A stretch of DNA of 54,877 nucleotides from Alphaproteobacteria bacterium. Its GTDB lineage: Bacteria; Pseudomonadota; Alphaproteobacteria; Caulobacterales; Maricaulaceae. The stretch is from the NCBI GenBank assembly GCA_024278855.1, contig JAJRSJ010000047.1:1-54877 (forward strand), read 5' to 3'. The notes under the pieces are model-generated. The model worked only from the letters and a program-made list of their open reading frames with translations. It made no database searches and had not been told where the DNA came from. This document shows, in pieces, positions 7,687 to 17,863 of this stretch. The position numbers were made by a program, and so were the translations under genes. Positions within the stretch are counted from its first letter, which is position 1, and every line of letters starts with the position of its first letter.

Positions 7687-8100
7687 TTATTCTCCTTTGT
7701 TATGGGAATTTAGATTAAACTTTTTAAGCGACGATTTTAGAACATCGGACAATGTCCCGCCCAAAATTAACTCCACAATTTGGGCGCCGGCGAGGGACAA
7801 CAACAACCCAACCAACGGCGGAAAATGTGCTATTACCTTGATGACCGGGAGCGTGGATGCGGCGGGCGTGGCAAAATAACCAAACGCCATCCCGGAAAGA
7901 AGCGCTATTATCGTGGTAGTGACCGCCTCCTCGCGAGCATCCTTGTTCCGCCGCGACTTCCTAAAACTAAAAGCCGCGCTTATAACCGAGCCGATTACGC
8001 AGGCCATAATCAACTGCCCATCTTGCGTACTCGTCTGAAGCGCCGCGCTCGACATAATCGGCATAAAAGCCGCGATGAAAAGTAATGTCATTTTTTCCAT
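7687..8100 (-). CDS. Membrane protein, holin-like
   Basis: A 137-residue protein with an N-terminal hydrophobic stretch (possible signal or first helix), then two or three further membrane segments separated by a basic loop FRKSRRNKDAREE. Several phage holin families have this layout. It is followed 1 base later by a second membrane protein gene; tandem holin/antiholin pairs are common. The exact roles of the two cannot be told from sequence. Confidence 0.6.
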   Translation of the reverse strand: MEKMTLLFIAAFMPIMSSAALQTSTQDGQLIMACVIGSVISAAFSFRKSRRNKDAREEAVTTTIIALLSGMAFGYFATPAASTLPVIKVIAHFPPLVGLLLSLAGAQIVELILGGTLSDVLKSSLKKFNLNSHNKGE

Positions 8101-8135
8101 TTTAAATACCTCTAACTAACATTTTGATGGATCGC

Positions 8136-8456
8136 TTATTTAGGCTTGTTGGTATCTGCCTGTTCTTTTTCGAACGCTACTTCACCGAGTTCGCGGATGC
8201 GGGCTTCCCGGTGAGCCGCCTCTTTTTGTTTTTGCGCCAACGCTTTTTGTTCGGGCGTTTTGACATATTCTTTACGGAGGTTTAGATAGAAAGTTTTCAA
8301 ATGCTCTACCTGTTGCGCGAAATTATCTCGGCGAGGCAGCGTGTCGGCGAAATCTTCGCACGCTTTTGCGAACTCTGTGGCGTCCAGTTTTTTTAATTGA
8401 GCGACAAAGGCAGCTTCCGCCAGTTGCGCGGTTGGTTTAGACGTGTTTTTGGTCAT
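8136..8456 (-). CDS. Small charged helical phage protein, function unknown
   Basis: A 106-residue protein starting at the ATG at 8456, with AGGAGA upstream. It is rich in Lys, Glu and Ala and probably helical throughout, ending in a charged coiled-coil-like tail (EQKALAQKQKEAAHREARI). It lies between the tail tip gene and the holin candidates, where tail-fibre chaperones often sit, but no family resemblance is clear. Confidence 0.55.
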   Translation of the reverse strand: MTKNTSKPTAQLAEAAFVAQLKKLDATEFAKACEDFADTLPRRDNFAQQVEHLKTFYLNLRKEYVKTPEQKALAQKQKEAAHREARIRELGEVAFEKEQADTNKPK

Positions 8457-8536
8457 AATAATTCTCCTGTTAATTGGTTTGACGGTGATTAAAAAAACCG
8501 CGCAGAACTTCACCGGGCTTTGCGCGGAAAACGGCT

Positions 8537-11500
8537 TTATTCTGGGTAAACCTCGACATCGAAATTTTCAGTCAACGCAGTCGCGGTGCCGCTTCCAGAC
8601 GTTGTGTATTGAACCTCTATTAAATCTGTAACCGTGTCTGGAAAAGCGGCGTCCACACCGAACTTGTTCGCACCTATTGCCGCAGAATAATTTACGGTTT
8701 TTACATAATTGGTGAAAGTTTTAGCGCCGCTTTGGTCTGTCGCCGTGACCTCTGAAATTCCGGTTGCCGACAGAGGGACGGTGATTGTTGGATTGGAAGT
8801 ACTCCAAGCCGTGCCATTGTAAAAAGACACGGTTATGGTTGCGCTTCCAGAATTCAACCAAGTCCCCGGTTCGTCTTCGAAAGAGGACACATTCATAGTG
8901 CCGGTAATTTTGAATGTGTATTTTCCATCATACGCATCGACTGCTTGTGACTTAGTTAAAACTCTGTCAGGCTCTCCCCCAGACCCGGCGGCATCTGTGG
9001 TGTCTGTCCGAAGCGTGTTTGTTGCCCCTGTTACTTTTTTGGCTCTTAAATTAAATCCGGTTAGGGTGATGTTATCAGCCCATACCTCATACCAATCGCC
9101 CGCAGGGAGGCTAGGGAGTTTTTCGATGCCCAAAACTTTAATGACAGGTAGAAATCCTAGTGAGGCTCCGCCGGAAATATAGTTTTGGCTACCGCCGTCT
9201 GACATGTTGAATGTGAGAGGTTTTAACTGGACGGGCCAGTTTGCGGCCCCGACAGTAATAGATGTGGTAACATCTAGCTTGTTAATTACCGCACTGTCTA
9301 TATATATTTTTCCAGACCCGGAATCGTACAAGAAAGGCGTAACCCCGCTTCCGCCCGCCGCAGCCGCTGGGTCAGTTAAAGCAAATTGGTTTGCCATGAA
9401 TATTATACTGGAATTGACGTCTGTACCTGTCCCGGTCACACGTTGTCGCATCCCAGAAATATACCCATTAGCATTGATTGTCATAGCACGGGTCGCGTCA
9501 AGATAACCGTCGATATTAACCGACACAGCCTCTTCCGTCGCCAACCGCACATTAACGGCGGGTAGGTCTATCTGTGCAGCTATTTCTTGGGCAGTGGCGG
9601 GGACTATTTCAGTTGGCCCCCACAGTAATGTTTTAGCAGCCCTAGCGGTGCCGGGGGCATTGGTCATACGAAAAAAGTCCATGCGGGCGACACCGTCTGT
9701 GTCGGTATCCGCACCCATATCAAGAAACAAGGAAGTTTTTACCCATACCCCTGCTGGGCCAAGGTCCCCAAAAATCCCAACTTTACTAGCGACGGCGGAG
9801 TTGTCAGCCATCCTGTAGGCTAAATCATAGCCCACTCCATTCCACGACCCTGATAACAGTTTAAGCCATTGGGACAAAATTAAGTAACGGGAATAATTCA
9901 GTGAGCTGTTTACCCCGGTATTGGTCTTTGTTCCTGCGCCGCCGGTACTGTTGGCATATGATAATGCGTAAGAGCCATAAGTCCCCGCATCACTTTGCGC
10001 TTGCGTAATCATGTCTTTCTGGACTTGATTACCTTTAAAAGTATCCGCAGTTTCTATGGCGGAGCTTCCGTTTGTTTGATAAGCCAACCACCCAATAGGT
10101 CGCGGGGCCGCGTCATTCCATTCTATGTTAGCACCGTTTGTAAGGTAATTAGAACCACCACCTGCCGACGCCACCAAAGATAAAGTGTTTTGAGCGGCAC
10201 TGGCCGCGTCCGTAGCTATGACTTGCTGATCGGTTGAGATATCCGCCTGCGTGGTTGCGATAACCTGTGCGTCCTGCGCATCATCTCTTGCAGTTTCGGA
10301 TGCTGTTTTGGCAGTGTTAGCTAAGGTCACATTGGCGGCTGTCAAACCCACATTCGTTGTTGAGATTGCGACTTGGGTAGTGGCCTCCGTAGCTTTAGTA
10401 GTTGAAATTCCCGCCTGTGTTGTTGCCGTATCTTTAAACCCCTCGGCCTCATTTCTAAATGCTGAGGTCTGGTCTTTCAATATTATTGAACTTGCCACAT
10501 CTGCGTTTGTTAAAACTACATTGGCGGTCGAGATATCTGCCTGCGTAGTTGAAATAACCTGCGATGCCTGCGCATCATCTCTCGCGGCTTCGGATGCTAT
10601 TCTTGAAATTTCAGACGCGGACGCCTCTTGTCCCGCCAAGCCTGCGGATACTGTGGCTTGTGCGTTTTGAATAATCGAGGCCGCCGCCGCTGTTTCTGCA
10701 TCTGCAACCGCGTCAATATCATCAAACCGTACATATTTAAATTCCCAGATAGTGTCTGAGCCAGACGCGTTCCTATGTTCGAAAAACAGTTGCGCGCTGA
10801 CCACATCTGCCGGGGCAATAAACTCAATGACACTATCCTGCCATTGGTCTGAATTGGCCGCACTTTCTAGCAATTGTCCCCAACCTGTGTTTGAAATATT
10901 AGCCCCTGCGGAATTATATAAATAGGCGTGCGTCAATATTTCGCCAGCGAAGCCATTTGTGGAAGCAGCGGCGACCCTCGCTTGCATTGAAATTCTGTAG
11001 CGAACCCCTTCCACGAGCGGGCCCGTGTATTTGCTATACCCCCGATTACTACCTGCTTGTGAGCCCGCTTTCATAATCAATGTTTTTGAAGCTGTTTTTT
11101 CAAATACCGTAATGTCAGCTTTTTGAGATGGTGGCCCCACGCTTATGGTGGGCGTCCAAGCCTCCACACCTTTGCTGAAATCCCGCTCATAGCCCGTCAT
11201 GGAAGCGTTGACCGCGGCGTCCCACGCTGCTTGTGTGGTGATTACATTCGTGGCTGTGGTAACTACATCAACCCCGGTCTGTGTAACATTAGCGGCGCTT
11301 GTTAGTACGTCAGCCGCTGTGGTGTCTGCGCTTCCTTGAGCTTGGCCTTCAAGTGCTATTACATTTTGTTCGATGGTTGCGATACTGGCTTCCGCGCCCG
11401 TAGCCGTACTTGCGGAGGCTATAGCCGTATCTCGTGCCGCTAACGTAACACCCTTGGCGGATTCAACAATGAGCTTATCAGCCGCAACTATGGTCGCGTC

Positions 11501-14500
11501 TTGAGTTGTCTGGGTCTCGGACGCCGCCGCGTTTATGGAAGAGACCGCTGACGCTACCGCACCCGCTTCTGCTAAATTAGACTGTGTGACATCTTCAATA
11601 ACTATTGAAGCTATTTGTTGGGTCGCATCGCTTGAGCCAGGAAGGTTCCAACTAGGCATTAGTCGCCACTCTGATGCAAGTCCAAAGTCAGCAGCACCCA
11701 AAGCGTCCCTAATCTCTTTGGGGTCAAATTCTACTGTGTTTTCTACCCAACCTTGAGCCAATGTCAAACCATACCATGTCTTAATAACAACATAGGCGTT
11801 AGTGCCTATTAAATCTCCATTTTCGTCCCATCCATGTAAAAATAGATGATGGCCATGGGTAGCTGCACTATCGACAGTTAACCGGGTTCTTATTGACACT
11901 TTTATCTTTTGGTCTTGGATAAACGCTCTACCCACACGTTCAGACGCCAGAGTATAAAGTCCCGCTGCCTGAAGTACATTACCCTCACCAAATGCCTGCT
12001 GTAGAGAGGCTTGTGCGTTTATATCTTGAAAGGGCGGCCTAGTGGCCATATCTATTTTTGAGTAGTTATAGCCACTTACCCAATACTCGTTCCCCCGCTC
12101 AAACCCGACTTCGTACTGCTCTGAAACAAGTTGTTCCGTGGACGCAAGTGCTGCTTGGGTACTTATCAAGTCACTGGCCGTAGCCGTAGCGTCCACACTT
12201 GTTTGGGTAGCAAAACTGCCCGCCGTATTGGCATTTCCTAAAGAAGCCGATGCACTGCCCGCAGCTTCATTTTTAGCTTGGGTAGTCAGCAACAAGTCCG
12301 CCGCGACTTGAGCCGCGCTGGCGACTACCGTTGTTTCTGATAGCGCCGTATTTGTCTCTGCGGTCTCCGCCCCGGCCCTCGCAGTTTGCGCATCCAATAA
12401 GTTTTGTGCCGTTGCCGCCGCATCTTGCGTGGTTTGGGTTTCATTTGCGGAAGCCAACAACTGGCTTGTTGCCGCCGCCGTGGCCGAAGCTAATGTATTT
12501 TCAACATCCGTTACATCTTCCAGCCAAAGGTGGTCTAAATATACCGGATTGCTAATTTGGTTATTATAATTAAGCAAAGCCACCATGGAGATGTATTTTG
12601 TGCCAACAGGGAAGATTAGATATGTCCCAGTCCCCTCACCTGTCATTACGTCGCTTATGTTATCAACCCAAATGCCCGGCGCAACTGATGTAGCGACAAA
12701 ACCTGCGTAGGCATAATAGCCGGGGTTATGGGTTAATACTGTTTTGTTTTCGTCGAAAGCAACTAAGCCGGAATACATTAGGACGGGGTCCGCACCGTCT
12801 ACATATACCGAGCTATGGACGCGATATTTTCTTGAAGTGTCTATAGCTATTAGTTTTGAATAAGTGGGGACATAGCTGTCCGCCTTTAAGACACTGGCCC
12901 GACCTTGATATGCCGCCAGAAAATTGGCGTCCGTTACATCGGATAAAGACGTCGTTTCATTTTCACTAGAAAACCACCCGTCTAAATTCCCCGTGTCAAG
13001 CCCCCCATTAGGTGTAAGTCCTTTTTGATTAGCCACTAAAGTTGCTGAGGCGGCGGACGAGACAGAAACACCTGAACTAAGTGCCGCCGTTGTTTCATAA
13101 GTTTGAGCGGCATCCCTCGCGGCTTCGGACAAGCCCTGTGCTAGTTCAGCGTTGGTTTTGGCCGTTAGGGTGTCGGCGAGTGCCGCCTGGCCCGCTACTA
13201 AATTAGCCGCGACTAGTGCGGCGTTTGAAAGGACGCCCGCCTCAGCCACATCAACTCTTGCCTCCACCGCATCAACATCGGCAGCCGCGATCAGTGTTGC
13301 ATCCCGCGCGGCGAGAGTTGTGGCCTCACTGGCCAAAACCGTCGCCTCGATCAATAATGACGCTGCAAGACTGGAAGCAGCGGCGGTTGTCGTCCCGAAA
13401 ACCGTTTGTAAATTGGTGATATCGCCGACGACATTAGCGGCAGAAACACCTCCAACATTAGCAGTGTCGGATGCGACTAAATTATCTGCCACCGTCACAG
13501 CCAACGTTACGGGCCGGTCGGCGGCAGCCGTGACCGCACCGCGTTGGTTTTTGTAGGCCAGCCGGACATCGTAAATCTGCCCCGGCACAACATTGGTCAC
13601 GTCCTTAGCCGGATTATCCCCCGGCGCGGTCGTCGCCAAAACCCAAGGGCCACCGCCGACCCTGGTCTCGATCAGTAGAGTTTCGAACAGCGCATCATTT
13701 TCATTATCAACCCTAACTTCAATCACCGGGATTTGACTGCCACCCGGCCCGCTTCGAATACGGGGAATGACTTGCGGGTTTGTCGGCGGATCAACAAAAT
13801 CAAAAGCAGAAACTGCCAGTTTAAGCACGGGATTGGACTTCAAGCCGCCAGAACCAAGCGCGGTCAAACGCACATCAAACAACTGTCCCGGCCGTCCGGG
13901 CGGTAAATGTACGACCCTGTTGGCGGCGGCGATGATGGGCAATTCTTGCCAAATATTATCCTCGCCGGTTTCCGGCGTTTCCCGGTATTCCGCTAAAAAC
14001 CCACGCAACTCAGACCCCGCCGCGCTAGTGTGCTGAAACCCGATACTAATGCGGTCATCATTAGCGACAGCCGCCAGAAACACTGGCGGGCCGGGTCGCA
14101 CCAAAAGCGCAGGCGGAGTGCGGGGCACATGAACAGGAACTGTGCTTTCGCCGAACCGTTCCGGCGCATATATTACCCAGCTGATGGCCACAGTTTTCCC
14201 CTCGTCGTCTAGCGGATCAAGCCTGCTGACCAGCGCGTCAATCACCTCTTCGCCCAATATGCCGACAACAGCTATCGCGCCAACTTCTGGCCCGATTGCC
14301 GGCGGAACGGGCGCGGAAAACACAAATTCATTGGTGGTAATTTGTGCCGCACCGCCCGTATCAAAACTTATATTTTGCAAATGATCGGCGGTGATAGAAC
14401 CACCGCCGTTTCCGTCTGTCCCGATTTTCCGCCAGCGCAAAACAGAGGTTTCACCGTCTAGCAAGTCCGCACTTTCGTTCAAAGTCAGGCCCGTGATCTC

Positions 14501-16618
14501 GCCCGCACCATTGGTTGTCACCGCCTCGACCCAACCAGATTCCGAGGTCGCCGAAATAGTTGAATGGCGAACACCGACCCGGTCGCCGAACCGTAAAACC
14601 AATCCGGCTTCAATATCCTGAACACAGGTCCCAGTTAGGGTTTGCGTGCCGGCAGTTTTTAAGAAATATTTGGCATGTTTGAATATCTCGGCGGCAGCCA
14701 CTTTGCCGATTTGTGCGAATTGCTCAAACCGCGTCGCCGTATTTGCATCATAACCGTCCGCATAGACGGTCATATCATCCGTTGCATAATTGTTGGCCTG
14801 GTGGGCGAACGGGATTTTTAGGGCGTGGACTTTCGGGGGAAACGTTTTGCCGAAGGTGAAGTTATTGGCGTTCTCCGGCGTTAAAATTGTGCGATTACCG
14901 GACGCATCGGGGGCGTCTATAACGATAGTCAGCCGCCCGTTGATGCGCAAACCCCGCGCCCGGCCAGCCGTGGCGATCAATTGTTGCAAATCGCCCCTAC
15001 GCCGCACGGATTTTTCCACATAATCAAACTTGAAATCATTATCATCACACCATTGCCAGAATTTCGCGAAACTCGGCCAATCTATTTCCACGTCAGATGT
15101 CTCGGATGTTAAATGATTAGCCTTCGCGGTATGGATTAACAAATCGGCGCAGTTGGAGGATGTACTTGAGCCAGTGAAACTGGCGGCGGAAGCGGCGGGG
15201 ATGCCAGAAACATTGACATCAAATGTACGGGTTTTGGATTCTATGACCGCATTTATTCTGTCAATGACCCCGTTGGTGCCTTCGTTCGCCTTAATCCGAA
15301 AGGCAGTGACCGCCGCCTTCGGGTTGGGAAACGGGTTGCCTTCGCGAAATACATTCATCCCCATCCAGGTGATATCGTCATAAACATCGTCTTTGTTTTG
15401 ACTGGCAGGCGTGCGGCGAACTTGGACTTCATATTGCTTGCCCGGCGGCACCGCGAATTTTATGGTGGCAAAAAACGCATTGCCAGGGTCGGACTTGGTA
15501 AAAGAACGACTGAGGGACACACTGCCGCCGACGCCAAGATTTGTGTGGTATTGATTTATAAAATTCCCGCCCAGATCTGCGAACAAATTTCGCCGGGTGA
15601 GAGAACCCAAAGAAACTGCAATGGCATCGGCTTCGGGGATAGAGGCCGCCGAAGATGTCCGCCAAATCGTGGTATTAACCTCCCGATAATTCACTTCAAT
15701 GGTCGCACTGATTGGTTTCTTTTTACCTTTTTTAATCCAGCCAAGACCTTGGGGGAAACTGAACTGCAATTCTATTTCTTCGGCGTCCGCCGCCGTGGTG
15801 CGACTGACCCAGGCCGTGGCGTTTAAGTCCGCGCCAACCACAACCGGAGACGGAATTCCCGAAACCAAAGTCGGCACCGGGTCGGATTCCAACAAACTAT
15901 GTTGCAATTGCACGCCCGCGAAATTCCCGATCGGGGTCTCGCCGATTTTCAAATCCGAAAGAACATAATCCCCGATCCCCCAACATAGCCCACCCCGGAT
16001 ATAAATGTCTTCACCAATGATTTCCTGATAATAATTGACAACCAAATCTGCAAAAACCCGCCGCTTACCGAGAATGAGCGCATAAGGCTCGCCGGGCCGA
16101 GGGCGGTTTCTAACGCCTTCAATCGCGTAGATTTTAGGGCCGTTGTCCCGGCCGTTGTCGGGCAGACTTGGCGGCACCAAGGCATTGGCCAAAAGACTGC
16201 CGACAAACCCGCCAATTGTCAAACCCGCCCTTAAGGCCAAAGCCCCATTAAATGTAAGCAAAAACACGAAAAAAATCACCGCAAAAACCACAACGGCACG
16301 GATGATCCCGCGCACCAACCCTTTTTGCGGGCGCACTGAAATTTCAATGCGGGATTTTAAGGCGGGAACGCCGCCCCAATCTTCCTTGTCAATTTCTGCG
16401 CCAGTAACAGCAACCACAACAAACGGAATGACCGCCGGGTCAGGGAATATTTCCTCAACAATGTCGGCGAACGAAGCCGATTGCGGAACCCATATTTCTT
16501 CGGCGTCCGCAAAGCGGTGACGGTAGACATAAACGAACCGTCCGACCTCGATATCCACATCAAAAGTCCGTTTGGGGTGCGGAGTTGCAGGCGGCTCAAT
16601 AAGCGCGACTTGGGTCAT
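8537..16618 (-). CDS. Giant tail tip / host-specificity protein (J-like, fibre fusion)
   Basis: A 2693-residue protein. Residues about 1-100 form a small N-terminal domain, and 105-145 are strongly hydrophobic. About 150-900 resemble the TipJ/lambda J hub (GVRNRPRPGEPYALILGKRR and later tail domains), followed by fibronectin III-like repeats. The rest alternates long Ala/Thr/Ser-rich helical spacers (repeats such as ETQTTQD and ARDDAQ) with four jelly-roll-like modules containing many aromatic residues. A DUF1983-like segment (LYDSGSGKIYIDSAVINKLD) follows near the C-terminus, with final beta-rich domains. It should form the tail tip and bind the host surface. It overlaps the NlpC gene by ATGA. 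Confidence 0.85.
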   Translation of the reverse strand: MTQVALIEPPATPHPKRTFDVDIEVGRFVYVYRHRFADAEEIWVPQSASFADIVEEIFPDPAVIPFVVVAVTGAEIDKEDWGGVPALKSRIEISVRPQKGLVRGIIRAVVVFAVIFFVFLLTFNGALALRAGLTIGGFVGSLLANALVPPSLPDNGRDNGPKIYAIEGVRNRPRPGEPYALILGKRRVFADLVVNYYQEIIGEDIYIRGGLCWGIGDYVLSDLKIGETPIGNFAGVQLQHSLLESDPVPTLVSGIPSPVVVGADLNATAWVSRTTAADAEEIELQFSFPQGLGWIKKGKKKPISATIEVNYREVNTTIWRTSSAASIPEADAIAVSLGSLTRRNLFADLGGNFINQYHTNLGVGGSVSLSRSFTKSDPGNAFFATIKFAVPPGKQYEVQVRRTPASQNKDDVYDDITWMGMNVFREGNPFPNPKAAVTAFRIKANEGTNGVIDRINAVIESKTRTFDVNVSGIPAASAASFTGSSTSSNCADLLIHTAKANHLTSETSDVEIDWPSFAKFWQWCDDNDFKFDYVEKSVRRRGDLQQLIATAGRARGLRINGRLTIVIDAPDASGNRTILTPENANNFTFGKTFPPKVHALKIPFAHQANNYATDDMTVYADGYDANTATRFEQFAQIGKVAAAEIFKHAKYFLKTAGTQTLTGTCVQDIEAGLVLRFGDRVGVRHSTISATSESGWVEAVTTNGAGEITGLTLNESADLLDGETSVLRWRKIGTDGNGGGSITADHLQNISFDTGGAAQITTNEFVFSAPVPPAIGPEVGAIAVVGILGEEVIDALVSRLDPLDDEGKTVAISWVIYAPERFGESTVPVHVPRTPPALLVRPGPPVFLAAVANDDRISIGFQHTSAAGSELRGFLAEYRETPETGEDNIWQELPIIAAANRVVHLPPGRPGQLFDVRLTALGSGGLKSNPVLKLAVSAFDFVDPPTNPQVIPRIRSGPGGSQIPVIEVRVDNENDALFETLLIETRVGGGPWVLATTAPGDNPAKDVTNVVPGQIYDVRLAYKNQRGAVTAAADRPVTLAVTVADNLVASDTANVGGVSAANVVGDITNLQTVFGTTTAAASSLAASLLIEATVLASEATTLAARDATLIAAADVDAVEARVDVAEAGVLSNAALVAANLVAGQAALADTLTAKTNAELAQGLSEAARDAAQTYETTAALSSGVSVSSAASATLVANQKGLTPNGGLDTGNLDGWFSSENETTSLSDVTDANFLAAYQGRASVLKADSYVPTYSKLIAIDTSRKYRVHSSVYVDGADPVLMYSGLVAFDENKTVLTHNPGYYAYAGFVATSVAPGIWVDNISDVMTGEGTGTYLIFPVGTKYISMVALLNYNNQISNPVYLDHLWLEDVTDVENTLASATAAATSQLLASANETQTTQDAAATAQNLLDAQTARAGAETAETNTALSETTVVASAAQVAADLLLTTQAKNEAAGSASASLGNANTAGSFATQTSVDATATASDLISTQAALASTEQLVSEQYEVGFERGNEYWVSGYNYSKIDMATRPPFQDINAQASLQQAFGEGNVLQAAGLYTLASERVGRAFIQDQKIKVSIRTRLTVDSAATHGHHLFLHGWDENGDLIGTNAYVVIKTWYGLTLAQGWVENTVEFDPKEIRDALGAADFGLASEWRLMPSWNLPGSSDATQQIASIVIEDVTQSNLAEAGAVASAVSSINAAASETQTTQDATIVAADKLIVESAKGVTLAARDTAIASASTATGAEASIATIEQNVIALEGQAQGSADTTAADVLTSAANVTQTGVDVVTTATNVITTQAAWDAAVNASMTGYERDFSKGVEAWTPTISVGPPSQKADITVFEKTASKTLIMKAGSQAGSNRGYSKYTGPLVEGVRYRISMQARVAAASTNGFAGEILTHAYLYNSAGANISNTGWGQLLESAANSDQWQDSVIEFIAPADVVSAQLFFEHRNASGSDTIWEFKYVRFDDIDAVADAETAAAASIIQNAQATVSAGLAGQEASASEISRIASEAARDDAQASQVISTTQADISTANVVLTNADVASSIILKDQTSAFRNEAEGFKDTATTQAGISTTKATEATTQVAISTTNVGLTAANVTLANTAKTASETARDDAQDAQVIATTQADISTDQQVIATDAASAAQNTLSLVASAGGGSNYLTNGANIEWNDAAPRPIGWLAYQTNGSSAIETADTFKGNQVQKDMITQAQSDAGTYGSYALSYANSTGGAGTKTNTGVNSSLNYSRYLILSQWLKLLSGSWNGVGYDLAYRMADNSAVASKVGIFGDLGPAGVWVKTSLFLDMGADTDTDGVARMDFFRMTNAPGTARAAKTLLWGPTEIVPATAQEIAAQIDLPAVNVRLATEEAVSVNIDGYLDATRAMTINANGYISGMRQRVTGTGTDVNSSIIFMANQFALTDPAAAAGGSGVTPFLYDSGSGKIYIDSAVINKLDVTTSITVGAANWPVQLKPLTFNMSDGGSQNYISGGASLGFLPVIKVLGIEKLPSLPAGDWYEVWADNITLTGFNLRAKKVTGATNTLRTDTTDAAGSGGEPDRVLTKSQAVDAYDGKYTFKITGTMNVSSFEDEPGTWLNSGSATITVSFYNGTAWSTSNPTITVPLSATGISEVTATDQSGAKTFTNYVKTVNYSAAIGANKFGVDAAFPDTVTDLIEVQYTTSGSGTATALTENFDVEVYPE

Positions 16619-17043
16619 TTTGTGGTTTCTTTAGGCAAGAAATACCCGACCAGATTTAATCCGACATCTTCGACGCGTTCCCGAACGACACCTTTGCGGT
16701 ATTCATCGCAGTGCAAAACATCGCCGTTCCAGTAAATCCCGACATGGCACGGGACGTCGCGCAAACGCATTAAAACCCCCGCGCCGTTGGTGGGCGTTTT
16801 AATTTTTTGCCACCCGCCCAAGGAATTTTTACACAATGCCGCATTTTCCGCCATGATTTTTGTCGGGCTAGTTTGGCTTCGGCGGGTTAAGGCAATGCCC
16901 GTATCAAACCCGAAATCATGGGTGTAACACCAATTTAAGAACCCCAGACAATCAAACCCGCACGGTTTTACCCCGCCCAAAAGCCAGGGAATTCCAATAT
17001 ATTTTTCCGGCCAATTTGCCTCAGGTTTTTTTGGAAAACTCAC
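16615..17043 (-). CDS. NlpC/P60-family tail protein (lambda K-like)
   Basis: A 142-residue protein of the NlpC/P60 cysteine peptidase fold. The catalytic Cys lies in GFDCLGF, His in CHVGIY, and the third position near DVLHCDEY. In siphophages this protein sits at the tail tip and may cut peptidoglycan during DNA entry or help tip assembly. The order tape measure, two small proteins, NlpC, J matches lambda H-M-L-K-I-J and gene transfer agents. Confidence 0.85.
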   Translation of the reverse strand: MSFPKKPEANWPEKYIGIPWLLGGVKPCGFDCLGFLNWCYTHDFGFDTGIALTRRSQTSPTKIMAENAALCKNSLGGWQKIKTPTNGAGVLMRLRDVPCHVGIYWNGDVLHCDEYRKGVVRERVEDVGLNLVGYFLPKETTK

Positions 17044-17507
17044 GAAAACAATCCCGGCGCTTCGGTCGGATCCATGTTCAAAGATACCGCTGGCTCGTCT
17101 TGATCGTCAGGCACACCAAGCGTGCCTTCCATGACGAAAATATCCCAGCCAATGCCGAAAAACCGAAACGGCGGAAACAACATTTGTGCAGTGTCCGGGT
17201 CGGACTTCAGGATTTCAAAAATTATAACCTGCGGGTCTTCAGACAACCCCATGACGGCCTGGGACAAAACCCGGTCAACATTATCAATTCGCAACCGACC
17301 GGCACTGGCAATGCTGTCGCCCTGGGCCGGGGCTTTATAGCGAAAACCGCTGCGGTTATAGGTAAGCCCGTTCGAAATTATATCTTCGTCGTTCATCACA
17401 AATCGCAACGGGGTTGGAATACCCGCACCGCTGATCTCGATGCAGGTTAAAAATGGATCACCACTTTCCCTATCGGTAGCCGCCCGCAACCCCGCTTCGG
17501 TAACCAT
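17040..17507 (-). CDS. DUF1833-like minor tail protein (lambda L position)
   Basis: A 155-residue protein resembling the DUF1833 family, with LTCIEISG near the N-terminus and a central VIIFEILKSDPDT. These proteins take the place of lambda L at the tail tip. The start codon overlaps the stop of the upstream gene (TAATG), and its own end overlaps the NlpC gene start. Confidence 0.7.
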   Translation of the reverse strand: MVTEAGLRAATDRESGDPFLTCIEISGAGIPTPLRFVMNDEDIISNGLTYNRSGFRYKAPAQGDSIASAGRLRIDNVDRVLSQAVMGLSEDPQVIIFEILKSDPDTAQMLFPPFRFFGIGWDIFVMEGTLGVPDDQDEPAVSLNMDPTEAPGLFS

Positions 17508-17863
17508 TACGGATAAACCTGCAATTCAAATTTGACATAAAAACCCGCGCCAGCGGTCGCCGATGGTGCAAACGGCTTACCGTCGGTCAACTTGAAATTA
17601 CAATCATGGTTAGCCCCGGTCGTCGGGTTGGGAAATATAAATCTCTGACCACTCCAAACATCTTTAATCCAGGCTTGAAACAAAATGTATTCGGCAAATG
17701 GCAGGCGCAAAGCACAAGAATGGATTTCCGGGGATCCCGAACTAATCCGACGGGTTTTTGTCCCGCGCTCCATCTGGCTTTCGATAAATTCAGCCGCCGG
17801 CGCGGGGACATAACCCTGCCGCAAAACCGAAGTTCTAACCCCCGCAGGCCAAGCAATCGCCAT
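17507..17863 (-). CDS. Minor tail protein (lambda M position)
   Basis: A 118-residue protein with no named family that I recognise. It lies between tape measure and the DUF1833-like gene, with TAATG overlaps on both sides, so it is translated as part of the tail-tip set. Size and position correspond to lambda M. Confidence 0.65.
   Translation of the reverse strand: MAIAWPAGVRTSVLRQGYVPAPAAEFIESQMERGTKTRRISSGSPEIHSCALRLPFAEYILFQAWIKDVWSGQRFIFPNPTTGANHDCNFKLTDGKPFAPSATAGAGFYVKFELQVYP

Noticed and set aside
10251-14384. Several plus-strand frames opposite the long tail gene, and its repeats as a possible CRISPR-like array
   Set aside because: They are shadows of Ala/Thr/Ser-rich coding sequence; the repeats are irregular, in frame, and have no uniform spacers.
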